Assembly (NCBI GenBank): GCA_009692275.1
Contig: SHZL01000048.1
Location: forward strand, 1 to 13,073
Direction: 5' to 3'
From: Lysobacterales bacterium
GTDB lineage: Bacteria > Pseudomonadota > Gammaproteobacteria > Xanthomonadales > SZUA-36
DNA length: 13,073 nucleotides
Notes under the pieces: generated by a model
What the model was told of the DNA's origin: nothing
The model's database searches: none
The model's input: the letters and a program-made list of their open reading frames with translations, nothing else
Translations under genes and position numbers: made by a program
Shown: positions 6,960-13,073 of the stretch, piece after piece
Layout of the letters: each line of letters begins with the position of its first letter
How positions within the stretch are numbered: position 1 is the stretch's first letter

Positions 6960-7874
6960 TCACGCGCGCACGTACTTGTTAAACCAGGCGATCGTGCGAT
7001 TCCAGGCTTCGGTCGCGGCGGCTTCATCATAGCGTTCCGGCGTGGCGTCGTTGAAGAAACCATGCACCGCGTTGGGATAAATATGACCCTCGTGGGTGAC
7101 ATTGGCTGCAGTCAGCGCGGCGTCATATTCAGGCCAGGCTTCAACCAGACGCGTGTCGAGTGCGCCGTGCTGCACCAGAATCGCTGCCTTGATTTTGGCT
7201 GCATCTGCTGCCGGCGCTGCGCCACCGTAATACGGTACGGCCGCGGCGAGATCAGCTCCGAGTCGCACGGCAAGCTGATTGGAGACGCCGCCGCCGTAGC
7301 AGAAACCGGTCACGCCAATTTTGCCGGTGCAGTCTTCGCGATTCTTCAACCACAGCGCGCTGGCGACAATGTCTTCAAATTTTTTGGCGTTGTCGATGCC
7401 GCTGAACAATTGTCCACCCTTATAGTCGTCACCTGGATAGCCGCCCACTGAGGTCAACACATCCGGCGCAAACGCCATGAAGTTGGCCAATGCAAAGCGG
7501 CGAGCGACGTCTTCGGTATGCGGATTCAGCCCGCGATTCTCGTGCACTACGATAATACCCGGCAGCTTGGCCGAGGTTTCGGTGCGACTGTCGGCGCTGA
7601 AGGGGCGTACCAGGTAGCCGCGTATATAACCATTGCCATCTGGCGATGGCAGGGTTTCATAGCTGGTTCTAATACGTTCGTCGTCACGGGAGATTTGCTG
7701 GCCCATGGCGTAGTTAGGCATCAGCGCCTCTACGATGGCACTGGCGGTGAGCCCGACGACCGCAAATTTTTTCGCGCCATTCAGAAATGCACGGCGACTG
7801 ATTTCGCCATGAATGTATTTGTTGTAGATTTCAATTGCTTCGCGTGGAACCGTTCGGCTTTCTTTTTTCGACAT
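6960..7874 (-). CDS. yghX: YghX-type dienelactone hydrolase with Tat-like signal
   Basis: A 304-residue alpha/beta hydrolase very similar in layout and wording to E. coli YghX: a helical N-terminal part with YNKYIHGEISRRAFLNGA (17-34), then the hydrolase core with HENRGLNP (111-118), SVGGYPGDD (142-150) and a C-terminal HGFFND (271-276). The catalytic triad expected for this family is present: Cys192 in GFCYGG, Asp240 and His271, and Glu112 corresponds to the glutamate that tunes the cysteine in dienelactone hydrolase. The twin arginines (27-28) before a hydrophobic stretch (37-52) look like a Tat signal, whereas the E. coli homologue as I recall it has Lys-Arg, so export is likely but not certain. 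GAGG is 8 nt before the ATG. It follows the PETase-like gene by 47 bp and probably shares its transcript. Physiological substrates of YghX proteins are unknown. Confidence 0.93.
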   Translation of the reverse strand: MSKKESRTVPREAIEIYNKYIHGEISRRAFLNGAKKFAVVGLTASAIVEALMPNYAMGQQISRDDERIRTSYETLPSPDGNGYIRGYLVRPFSADSRTETSAKLPGIIVVHENRGLNPHTEDVARRFALANFMAFAPDVLTSVGGYPGDDYKGGQLFSGIDNAKKFEDIVASALWLKNREDCTGKIGVTGFCYGGGVSNQLAVRLGADLAAAVPYYGGAAPAADAAKIKAAILVQHGALDTRLVEAWPEYDAALTAANVTHEGHIYPNAVHGFFNDATPERYDEAAATEAWNRTIAWFNKYVRA

Positions 7875-7921
7875 GTTTTTATCCTCTTGGTTTGTCTTGC
7901 ACTCGAATGGTTGGGGTATCT

Positions 7922-8797
7922 TTACTCAGACTTCATTTCCAATTTTGACAAGCGCTCGCTGTCTGCTGCGGGCATCTCTCCAAACACCAGATCTCGATAA
8001 GCTTCTTCTTCGTTCACAAACAACTTCAACCACGCCACGCTCATGCTGCCCACCAGATCATGCACATCGATATTGGGGGCCAGACGGGCATTGTCGGTAA
8101 CCGAGTTGGCAATGAAATGATTGCCGCCCTTGATCTCAAGGTACATCTTTGGAATGTTGTCCGGCAAGGTTTGAAAATGGGGCCAGGCGTGATCCGCTGC
8201 GGCGGCGATGGTGTCGATCTCGCCGGCAATGACCAGGGTGGGCACGGCCACGGCGCTGAAATCAGCATCGGGCAGCCAGGGTGTAAAAGGAATCGCGGCC
8301 TTCAATTGGTCGCTGTGGGCATTCGCTGCCAACAAGGTGCCGCCTCCGCCCATGGAGTGACCCATGATCGCCATGCGTGCTACGTCGATCTTGCCGCGTA
8401 GCGGACTACCATCACGGCTGTTCTCACCGCGAATGATTTCGACGGCCGCCATTAGCGCCTCCGCCCTCAGCGCCGGATTGTCCCTGGGTGAATTGGTGTC
8501 CAGAGTCAGCACGGCAAAGCCATGGGAGGCCAGATGCTGTCCCCACCAGCTGATGTTTTCCTGCAGCTCGATAAACCCCGGCGCAATAGCGACGCCGCCA
8601 AAGGTTTCGCCCTTGTTAGCCGGGAAATACAGGGTCGCATCACCGTATTCCGGCACGTCCGGCAGATTGGAATAATAGGCAACCTGATAGGGGCCCGGAC
8701 CAGCCAGCGATTCCCGGGTAGGAGCCTGTGCCGCGGCGTCCAGCCACAGGGTGAGAGTCAGGCTGAGAACAAACCAGTAGCGCGCTTTGTTGAACAT
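7922..8797 (-). CDS. Secreted cutinase/PETase-like alpha/beta hydrolase (polyester hydrolase candidate)
   Basis: A 291-residue secreted hydrolase. Residues 1-23 are a Sec signal peptide (cleavage AAA-QAP). The mature part follows the cutinase/PET-hydrolase family segment by segment: AGPGPYQV (32-39), GDATLYFPAN (52-61), IAPGF (71-75), LASHGFAVLTLDTNS (89-103), RMAIMGHSMGGGGTL (141-155), TPW (172-174), GEIDTIA (192-198), GGNHFIANS (224-232). The triad is Ser148, Asp195 and His227; Phe75 and Met149 would form the oxyanion hole, and Trp174 matches the aromatic-clamp Trp of IsPETase. His147 and Phe228 replace IsPETase Trp159 and Ser238, as in actinobacterial cutinases. There is no cysteine, so both known disulfides are absent, and about nine extra residues follow the catalytic His. 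AAAGGA lies 6 nt before the ATG at 8797; a longer frame to 8845 is repeat-derived. Activity on PET is not demonstrated; natural polyesters, cutin-like material or other esters are alternatives. Confidence 0.88.
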   Translation of the reverse strand: MFNKARYWFVLSLTLTLWLDAAAQAPTRESLAGPGPYQVAYYSNLPDVPEYGDATLYFPANKGETFGGVAIAPGFIELQENISWWGQHLASHGFAVLTLDTNSPRDNPALRAEALMAAVEIIRGENSRDGSPLRGKIDVARMAIMGHSMGGGGTLLAANAHSDQLKAAIPFTPWLPDADFSAVAVPTLVIAGEIDTIAAAADHAWPHFQTLPDNIPKMYLEIKGGNHFIANSVTDNARLAPNIDVHDLVGSMSVAWLKLFVNEEEAYRDLVFGEMPAADSERLSKLEMKSE

Positions 8798-8831
8798 ATG
8801 CATTCCTTTATGGAAAAAACGGCGGAAAAAA

Positions 8832-8859
8832 CGGGGACAGACCACATTTAATTCTGTCC
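8832..8859. repeat. REP-like hairpin upstream of the PETase-like gene
   Basis: GGACAGA (8835-8841) and TCTGTCC (8853-8859) form a perfect 7-bp stem around an 11-nt A/T-rich loop, preceded by a GGG-type edge. It belongs with the other GGGG(T/A)CAGA words in this window. It sits in the 119-bp space between the PQQ dehydrogenase and PETase-like genes. Read on the minus strand, its edge encodes the false N-terminus MVCPRFF of the longest reading frame. It could weaken read-through from the upstream pair or stabilise an mRNA end. Confidence 0.6.
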
Positions 8860-8916
8860 AATTTCTATTGATCTATCGACTACGTTACAAGGCGGTCAGT
8901 CCACGTTTCACGGTTA

Positions 8917-10581
8917 TCACAAGCCGAACACAAACAAGGTGCGCCCGCCCACAATCGCGACTCTTTGCTCACCCTCTATCGCAAACCCCATGGGGTTAGT
9001 GCGCACATGCGCGCCGGTATTAAAACTCCACAGCGCATCACCAGTGCGCGCATCCAGCGCAAAAAAGTTGCCCTCATTACTGGACCCAAACACCAGCCGG
9101 CCACCGGTGGCCATCACTCCAGACCAGAGTGGGGTCTGCAATTCAAACTCCCACAGAAAACGCCCACTCATCCCATCCAGTGCAACGATGGCGCCGGAGG
9201 CCTCGTCCCCGTCCAGCGCCTGCTCACCACCACCCAGAAAAGGCTGGCCCGGGATGTAATCCGCATCAGCTTTGAAGTAGCGCGAACCCATGCGTCGATT
9301 CGGAACAAAAAATTGCTGCGTGCGCGGGTTATAGGACGGGGAGAACCAGTTGGTGGCACCTTGCAGGCTGGGCCACACCAGCGTGCCCTCGCGACTCGGT
9401 TCGGTATTGGGCAGCACGATCGGGCGGCCGTTGGCGTCGATGCCTTCCGCCCAGGTTTGGTAGGAATACGCTTCGCCTAACAGAAATTCTCCGATCACGC
9501 GATCCAGCAAATAGTAGAACGCATTGCGATTGGCCAGAGCCAACAGCTTGCGTGGCTGGCCATTGAATTGTCCATCGATCAGCACCGGAATCTGGTTCGC
9601 ATCCCAGTCGTGGGTGTCATGGGGCGTGTACTGAAAATACCATTCCATGGCGCCGGTGTCCGGGTTCAGCGCCAGCACCGCGCAGGTGAACAGGTTATCG
9701 CCAGGGCGCAGGTCGCCGTTCCAGTCCGGCGCCGGGTTGCCCGTGGTCCAGTACAGCAGATTGAGTTCCGGATCGAAGGAACCGGTTAACCAGGTGGAAT
9801 CGCCACCAGTCTGCCAGGCATCCCCTTGCCAGGTCTCACTGCCGGGCTCGCCTAGAGCGGGTACGGTAAAGGTGCGCCACAGGCGCTCACCATTAGAGGC
9901 GTCATAGGCATCGACATAGCCGCGTACTCCGGCTTCAGCACCACTGACTCCAACGATGATCTTGTCCGCCAGTGCCAGCGGCGCGAGGGTGAGAGAGAAA
10001 CCCACCGCGTTGTCCGCCACCGTAGTTTCCCAGCGCACCGAGCCGGTGCCGGCATCAAGCGCGATCAGCCGCGCATCCAGAGTTGCCACATAAACCTTGT
10101 CATCGAGCAGGGCGACGCCGCGATTGATGCGCGGAAAACCGATGTTCAAGACTTCGTTGGATATGGTCGGCGCGTAGTGCCACAGCAACCTGCCGGTGCG
10201 GGCATCCAGTGCCGTTACGCTGCTCGGCGCTTCGGTGAGATACATGATGCCAGCGGCCACCAGCGGTGTAGTTTCCTGCAGGGCCGCGCCGTTTATGTTG
10301 GTAGGCTGCATCTGGTATGCCCACAGCACCTTGAGCTGATCCACATTGTCCGGCGTAACCTGGGTCAGCGGCGAGAAGCGCTCAGACTTGTAGCCACCGG
10401 AATAAGACAGCCAGTCGTCGCCGTTCGCTTCATCGGCAAGCAAGTCCTGATAGCTGGTGTCGGCGAAAGTGGCAGTGCTTAAGCAAGTGCAAACCAGAGC
10501 AAAAGTAAACGCAGAGGCGGAAACAAATCCATAAGAGGTAGCAGACAAGCCTGACAACAAGTATGTGGAGTAATTACGCAT
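8917..10581 (-). CDS. PQQ-dependent alcohol dehydrogenase-like quinoprotein (methanol/ethanol family)
   Basis: A 554-residue exported eight-bladed propeller with a signal peptide to about residue 40 (TATFA-D). Family landmarks are clear: NRGVAL (153-158), the metal ligand Glu216 in SGAEAGVRG, Asn282 in TTGNPAPDW, and HDTHDWD (321-327), where Asp325 is the likely catalytic base. Asp327, two residues later, sits where lanthanide-dependent enzymes (XoxF, PedH) carry an extra metal ligand and calcium enzymes usually carry Ala or Ser. GATNWFSPSYNP (408-419) is the usual PQQ-pocket stretch. The vicinal Cys-Cys pair that stacks on PQQ in methanol dehydrogenase is absent before NRG. No haem domain is fused; the di-haem cytochrome encoded 17 bp upstream is the obvious electron acceptor. 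GGAG precedes the ATG by 10 nt. The alcohol substrate is unknown, and the protein is slightly short for the family. Confidence 0.92.
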   Translation of the reverse strand: MRNYSTYLLSGLSATSYGFVSASAFTFALVCTCLSTATFADTSYQDLLADEANGDDWLSYSGGYKSERFSPLTQVTPDNVDQLKVLWAYQMQPTNINGAALQETTPLVAAGIMYLTEAPSSVTALDARTGRLLWHYAPTISNEVLNIGFPRINRGVALLDDKVYVATLDARLIALDAGTGSVRWETTVADNAVGFSLTLAPLALADKIIVGVSGAEAGVRGYVDAYDASNGERLWRTFTVPALGEPGSETWQGDAWQTGGDSTWLTGSFDPELNLLYWTTGNPAPDWNGDLRPGDNLFTCAVLALNPDTGAMEWYFQYTPHDTHDWDANQIPVLIDGQFNGQPRKLLALANRNAFYYLLDRVIGEFLLGEAYSYQTWAEGIDANGRPIVLPNTEPSREGTLVWPSLQGATNWFSPSYNPRTQQFFVPNRRMGSRYFKADADYIPGQPFLGGGEQALDGDEASGAIVALDGMSGRFLWEFELQTPLWSGVMATGGRLVFGSSNEGNFFALDARTGDALWSFNTGAHVRTNPMGFAIEGEQRVAIVGGRTLFVFGL

Positions 10582-10598
10582 CAGTTTGTTGCTCCTGG

Positions 10599-11423
10599 TT
10601 AGCCACGTTGACTCATGAGAAACGATACCACATCGACGATCTGCTTCTCATCCAGCAGCGCGCTATACCCCGGCATAAAGGAATGCCCGAGTGCTTTTTC
10701 ATAACTGATGAGCTTGGCTTTCTCGAAGGAATGAATATTGCCCTCAAGGTCCCGCATCTGTACCGTGAATTCATCCTCGTTGATGCGCATACCCTCATAG
10801 CGACCATACTCCGACACAATGCGCACCGTCAGGAAGGCATTGAGAGTGCCGCGAAAACGATCCACCACGCGCGGTTGCTCGACTTCAGGATTAGTCACCG
10901 CCCGGCGCAGATACTCGGCGTTACGCTTGAGTCCCACGCTGCTCAGCTCCGGCCCCAGTCCGACGCCATCACCATGGAGAATATGGCAGCTGGCACAATT
11001 GCCCGTGCTGCGATAAACCAGCGCCCCCGCCACCGGATCACCCGGCATCGGCTCGGCCGGCAGCGCACCCAGACTGCGCACATAACCGGCAACGGACCGT
11101 GCATCTTTCGCACTCAACCGGATACCCGGCATGCCCGTGCCGGGAATGCCGCCGGCAATGACAGTGAGCAGCGTCGCGTCATCGGCGGCGTGAGTGAGTT
11201 GCGCCCGTTTCAAGCTGGGCCCTTCACCACCCTCGCCGAGCATGCCGTGGCAGCGCGCGCAATGAATTTCGAATTGGGATTGGCCGGCGCTGAGCTCTTC
11301 GGCGCTGAGGGTTCCCACTGGACTTTGGGCGAACAGATGCAGCGGGCTGGCAAGAGTCAGGGTAAGTAATGTGAAAAGGCTGCGGAGTTTGCGTAGGGCG
11401 GTGGAATCGAACGAGAGATGCAT
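10599..11423 (-). CDS. Exported di-haem cytochrome c, electron acceptor for the PQQ dehydrogenase
   Basis: A 274-residue protein with a signal peptide to about residue 33 (LFAQ) and two class I cytochrome c domains. Domain one has CARCH (55-59) with probable axial Met98 in GTGMPG. Domain two has CASCH (143-147) with probable axial Met250 in SFMPGY, after an insertion of about 70 residues (185-248) containing GMRINEDEFTVQMRDLEG. That insert pattern is recurrent in putative haem-binding domains of planctomycete-style and PQQ-associated cytochromes. It ends 17 bp before the PQQ dehydrogenase start, so the two are almost certainly one transcript. The expected role is to take electrons from PQQH2 and pass them to a terminal oxidase or another cytochrome in the periplasm. 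GGAG lies 7 nt before the ATG. Confidence 0.93.
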   Translation of the reverse strand: MHLSFDSTALRKLRSLFTLLTLTLASPLHLFAQSPVGTLSAEELSAGQSQFEIHCARCHGMLGEGGEGPSLKRAQLTHAADDATLLTVIAGGIPGTGMPGIRLSAKDARSVAGYVRSLGALPAEPMPGDPVAGALVYRSTGNCASCHILHGDGVGLGPELSSVGLKRNAEYLRRAVTNPEVEQPRVVDRFRGTLNAFLTVRIVSEYGRYEGMRINEDEFTVQMRDLEGNIHSFEKAKLISYEKALGHSFMPGYSALLDEKQIVDVVSFLMSQRG

Positions 11424-11648
11424 GACCTAACTCCGTTGTTTGGAGATTTGTAGTTATTGCTTGCGAACATCGGGACTTGCCCAGTCTAACTTAAAAACGC
11501 CATACCGGGGCCGGTTCAGTAGTGGCATGGACACCAGTCCACACCTTACCGTTAGACGTGAGTGGCAGGCGTTGCTCTGCTGGAACTAAAATGGATGAAC
11601 CCATTTATTTTCGGCATGGCGTGTTTTTTTGTTTGAGAGGGGTTGGCT
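11424..11648. other. Intergenic region upstream of the cytochrome-PQQ genes
   Basis: This 225-bp gap separates the cytochrome gene from the cupin gene, both on the minus strand. It should hold the promoter of the cytochrome-PQQ unit, but I see no convincing -35/-10 pair. A weak hairpin, AAATGG (11589-11594) with CCATTT (11601-11606), lies close behind the cupin gene and could be its terminator. No small reading frame with a credible ribosome-binding site was noticed. Confidence 0.35.
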
Positions 11649-12047
11649 TCAGTTCACCGGAACAGTGGCCGGCTCACCAGCAGGTTTGAGCATGTGTACC
11701 AGAAAACGTGCCGGTACCGAGTCGCTGGGATTGCGTGACACTTCATGAATGTCGTCCGGTGATTCATAAAAACTGTCCCCGGGTTTCAGGCGCATCAAGG
11801 CACCGCCACGCACCTGAAATTCGATCTCACCTTCGAGAACGTAGCCATATACATGCGCGTTGTGCCGATGCGGCATGGAGTTCTGCCCCGGAGTCAGCCG
11901 CACCTCAACAATGCGCATCTCCTGCTTCTCCAGCAGAGCCGGCAATGGCTTGACCACACTCAAGGGTTCCTCGGCGGCAAAAAGTCCATTGCCCAGCAGA
12001 AGTACTGCAACAGCAATCGCTGCTTTGATTCGAGAAACTCTATTCAT
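11649..12047 (-). CDS. Exported single-domain cupin
   Basis: A 132-residue protein with a signal peptide (1-25, cleavage near FAA-E) and one compact cupin barrel. Motif one is PHRHNAHVYGYVLEG (59-73) with metal-ligand candidates His60, His62 and His65; the usual glutamate position is not clearly filled. Motif two is PGDSFYESPDDIHEVSRN (89-106) with His101. Such small periplasmic cupins are common in gammaproteobacteria and have no established role; quercetinase-like dioxygenase or sensing activities are possible. The ATG at 12047 is chosen because GGAG lies 7 nt upstream, in preference to the TTG and GTG codons before it. It is separated from the cytochrome gene by 225 bp, so joint transcription is uncertain. 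Confidence 0.88.
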   Translation of the reverse strand: MNRVSRIKAAIAVAVLLLGNGLFAAEEPLSVVKPLPALLEKQEMRIVEVRLTPGQNSMPHRHNAHVYGYVLEGEIEFQVRGGALMRLKPGDSFYESPDDIHEVSRNPSDSVPARFLVHMLKPAGEPATVPVN

Positions 12048-12206
12048 CACCAATCTCCGGAGTATAGGGGGGATGAAGGGTATCGCCGAAGTGAAGGCTT
12101 GTCCAACTGGACGATGACAGCGTGGTGGGTGTTATCCCTGTACCCCGTTCTATTGCTTTAGTAGGCTGCGCGCTTCGTTTATTTCACCCTGGCAGGAGAG
12201 GATTTG

Positions 12207-12923
12207 ATGAATCCGGGAAATTTTTTAGAACAGTTTTTGGGCGGCGGTGTTATGCAGGACATGCGTCAGGCCGGTGGTTCCGCGCGGCGGCAACTGGATG
12301 GTGTGGGTGTTCCGGGCTTCACCGGCGGTGCGCTGGCGGGCGGAGTGCTGGGCTTGATGCTGGGTAGCAAAAAGATGCGCAAAATGACCGTTGGACTGAT
12401 GGGCTATGGTGCTCCCGGCGGTGCCGGAGCGCTGGCCTATCAGGCATATCGCAACTGGCAGCAGGGTCAGGCAGTGGCAACGGCACCGCTCCCGCTGGCC
12501 GCTGACGTCAGCAATGTTGATCAGAACTTTCTGCCCGGCAATGCTCCTGCAGCCGACGGCAAACCCTTTCAACTGGCCTTCGTCACAGCCATGATCGCAG
12601 CGGCCAAAGCCGACGGGCATATCGATGCCGTGGAACAGAAGAGTCTGTTTGAAAAAATCGAAAGCATGGGGCTGGATGCGGAAAGCAAGGCCTTTGTTTT
12701 CGATGCATTGGCCCGGCCGGTAGACATCAATGCGATTGCCGCCAGCGCCAACGGTATCGAACAGGCCTCGGAACTGTATCTGGTTTCCCGGTTCGCCATC
12801 GATCCGGATCATCCGGCAGAACGCAGTTATCTGGAGGCGCTTTCCTTCAAGCTCAAACTGCCACCTGAACTGGTGGCCCATCTGAACCATCAGGTCGAGG
12901 CCGGATCCGCCTCAGAGTCATAG
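12207..12923 (+). CDS. yebE: YebE-like DUF533 / TerB-fold protein
   Basis: A 238-residue protein matching E. coli YebE in layout. The N-terminal part is Gly-rich with a hydrophobic segment (about 38-54) followed by a basic SKKMRKM patch, then a second Gly/Ala-rich segment (64-80). A Pro/Ala linker (90-118) leads to a C-terminal all-helical TerB-like domain (120-228). The acidic AAKADGHIDAVEQ motif (132-144) and SRFAIDPDHPAERSYLEAL (194-212) are the family hallmarks. These are inner-membrane-associated proteins; YebE is reported in enterobacteria as envelope-stress responsive, but its molecular function is unknown. AGGAG lies 8 nt before the ATG. It is the only plus-strand gene at the right end and looks unrelated to the redox genes. 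Confidence 0.92.
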   Translation: MNPGNFLEQFLGGGVMQDMRQAGGSARRQLDGVGVPGFTGGALAGGVLGLMLGSKKMRKMTVGLMGYGAPGGAGALAYQAYRNWQQGQAVATAPLPLAADVSNVDQNFLPGNAPAADGKPFQLAFVTAMIAAAKADGHIDAVEQKSLFEKIESMGLDAESKAFVFDALARPVDINAIAASANGIEQASELYLVSRFAIDPDHPAERSYLEALSFKLKLPPELVAHLNHQVEAGSASES

Positions 12924-12932
12924 CGGAATCAA

Positions 12933-12951
12933 GGGGTCAGGTTTCTTGATT
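12933..12951. repeat. Left inverted-repeat arm of a REP/RAYT-type element
   Basis: GGGGTCAGGTTTCTTGATT has the GGGGTCAG edge of the repeat family in this window. Its reverse complement begins AATCAAGAAAC, and the last 11 bases of the window (13063-13073, AATCAAGTAAC) match that at 10 of 11 positions. The element therefore appears to be bounded by inverted repeats, the second cut off by the window edge. Confidence 0.6.
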
Positions 12952-13073
12952 TTTCCGGGAACGATAAATTCAAACAAGAAATTGAAGCTGCATCAGGTCG
13001 AAAAGTTCAGTGCACCAAGTGGGGCGGAGATAGGAAGTCAGAGGCGTTCAAAAAATCCTCAGAATCAAGTAAC
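12951..13073 (+). pseudogene. C-terminal remnant of a REP-associated tyrosine transposase (IS200-like)
   Basis: In the frame starting at 12951 the sequence stays open to the end of the window and reads FSGNDKFKQEIEAASGRKV, then KWGGDRKSEAFKK. This strongly resembles the C-terminal tail of REP-associated Y1 transposases, which commonly carry a 'G(N/D)(D/E)(R/K)FK..IE...GR+V' segment followed by a basic '(K/R)RGGDR+S' patch; here Trp stands where Arg is usual. No catalytic HUH or tyrosine part is present and an in-frame stop lies at 12921-12923, so it is a dead fragment. It is wrapped by the inverted repeat at 12933-12951 and 13063-13073. Identification is by pattern memory only. Confidence 0.6.

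Noticed and set aside
8862..8890. TTGTAA and TAGAAA with a 17-bp spacer (minus strand) as a promoter for the PETase-like gene.
   Set aside because: Each box matches four of six positions, so it is possible, but this is too weak to list as a feature without expression data.
10563..11369. A 268-codon plus-strand frame covering the cytochrome gene.
   Set aside because: The minus strand encodes two CxxCH haem sites and a signal peptide in one frame; the plus-strand frame has no family features.
12059..12066. A TATACT on the minus strand as the -10 of the small cupin gene.
   Set aside because: It lies so close to the ribosome-binding site that the transcript would start within or after GGAG, and no -35 element is found at the right distance.
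12225..12890. A 221-codon open frame on the minus strand opposite the YebE-like gene.
   Set aside because: It lies wholly antisense to a gene with clear family motifs, its product has no signal, repeat or known motif, and its length follows from the GC-rich codon pattern of the true gene.
1..13073. A possible CRISPR array or integron-like repeat cluster formed by the GGGG(T/A)CAG words.
   Set aside because: The words are far apart, palindromic, differ in sequence and show no regular spacing or spacers, which fits scattered REP-type elements better.

Overview
The window reads as chromosomal accessory DNA of a Gram-negative bacterium, most likely a marine or aquatic gammaproteobacterium. The grounds are the number of exported periplasmic proteins with Sec, Tat or lipoprotein signals, close family resemblance to the E. 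coli proteins YghX and YebE, and scattered GGGG(T/A)CAG-type extragenic palindromes with what looks like the C-terminal scrap of a REP-associated (IS200-like) transposase. The taxon is inferred from protein style only.

Layout. Left block (minus strand, 79-3645): a PBP4-type D-Ala-D-Ala carboxypeptidase, a tiny lipoprotein, and a soluble periplasmic PQQ dehydrogenase of the glucose-dehydrogenase type, bounded on the left by a perfect 17-bp hairpin. Middle block (3836-6226): an exported HbpS/GlcG-type protein (+) and a membrane-anchored unknown protein (-) that converge on a strong hairpin, then an exported protein of three tandem carboxymuconolactone-decarboxylase (CMD) domains (+). Right block (minus strand, 11423 down to 6280): a di-haem cytochrome c, a PQQ alcohol-dehydrogenase-like enzyme 17 bp later, a cutinase/PETase-like secreted hydrolase, a YghX-type dienelactone hydrolase and an exported bicupin, ending at a terminator-like hairpin. 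Beyond it lie a small exported cupin (-), a YebE/DUF533 protein (+), and a transposase remnant inside an inverted repeat that runs off the right end.

Working together. The cytochrome and PQQ dehydrogenase form an obvious redox pair: periplasmic alcohol oxidation with electrons passed to c-type haem. Next to them, the secreted hydrolase has the full catalytic and aromatic-clamp pattern of polyester hydrolases (Ser148, Asp195, His227, the GHSMGGG elbow, Trp174) but no cysteine at all. A reasonable but unproven reading is a module that cleaves an ester polymer or oligomer outside the cytoplasm and oxidises the released alcohol on PQQ. The exported CMD triplet, GlcG/HbpS-like protein and cupins would be accessory functions.

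I saw no rRNA, tRNA, CRISPR array, PQQ biosynthesis gene or intact transposase, and no gene-free stretch above 300 bp. Several start codons were moved inward from the longest reading frame because good ribosome-binding sites lie there. In two cases (the first PQQ gene and the PETase-like gene) the longer frame is made only of repeat DNA.
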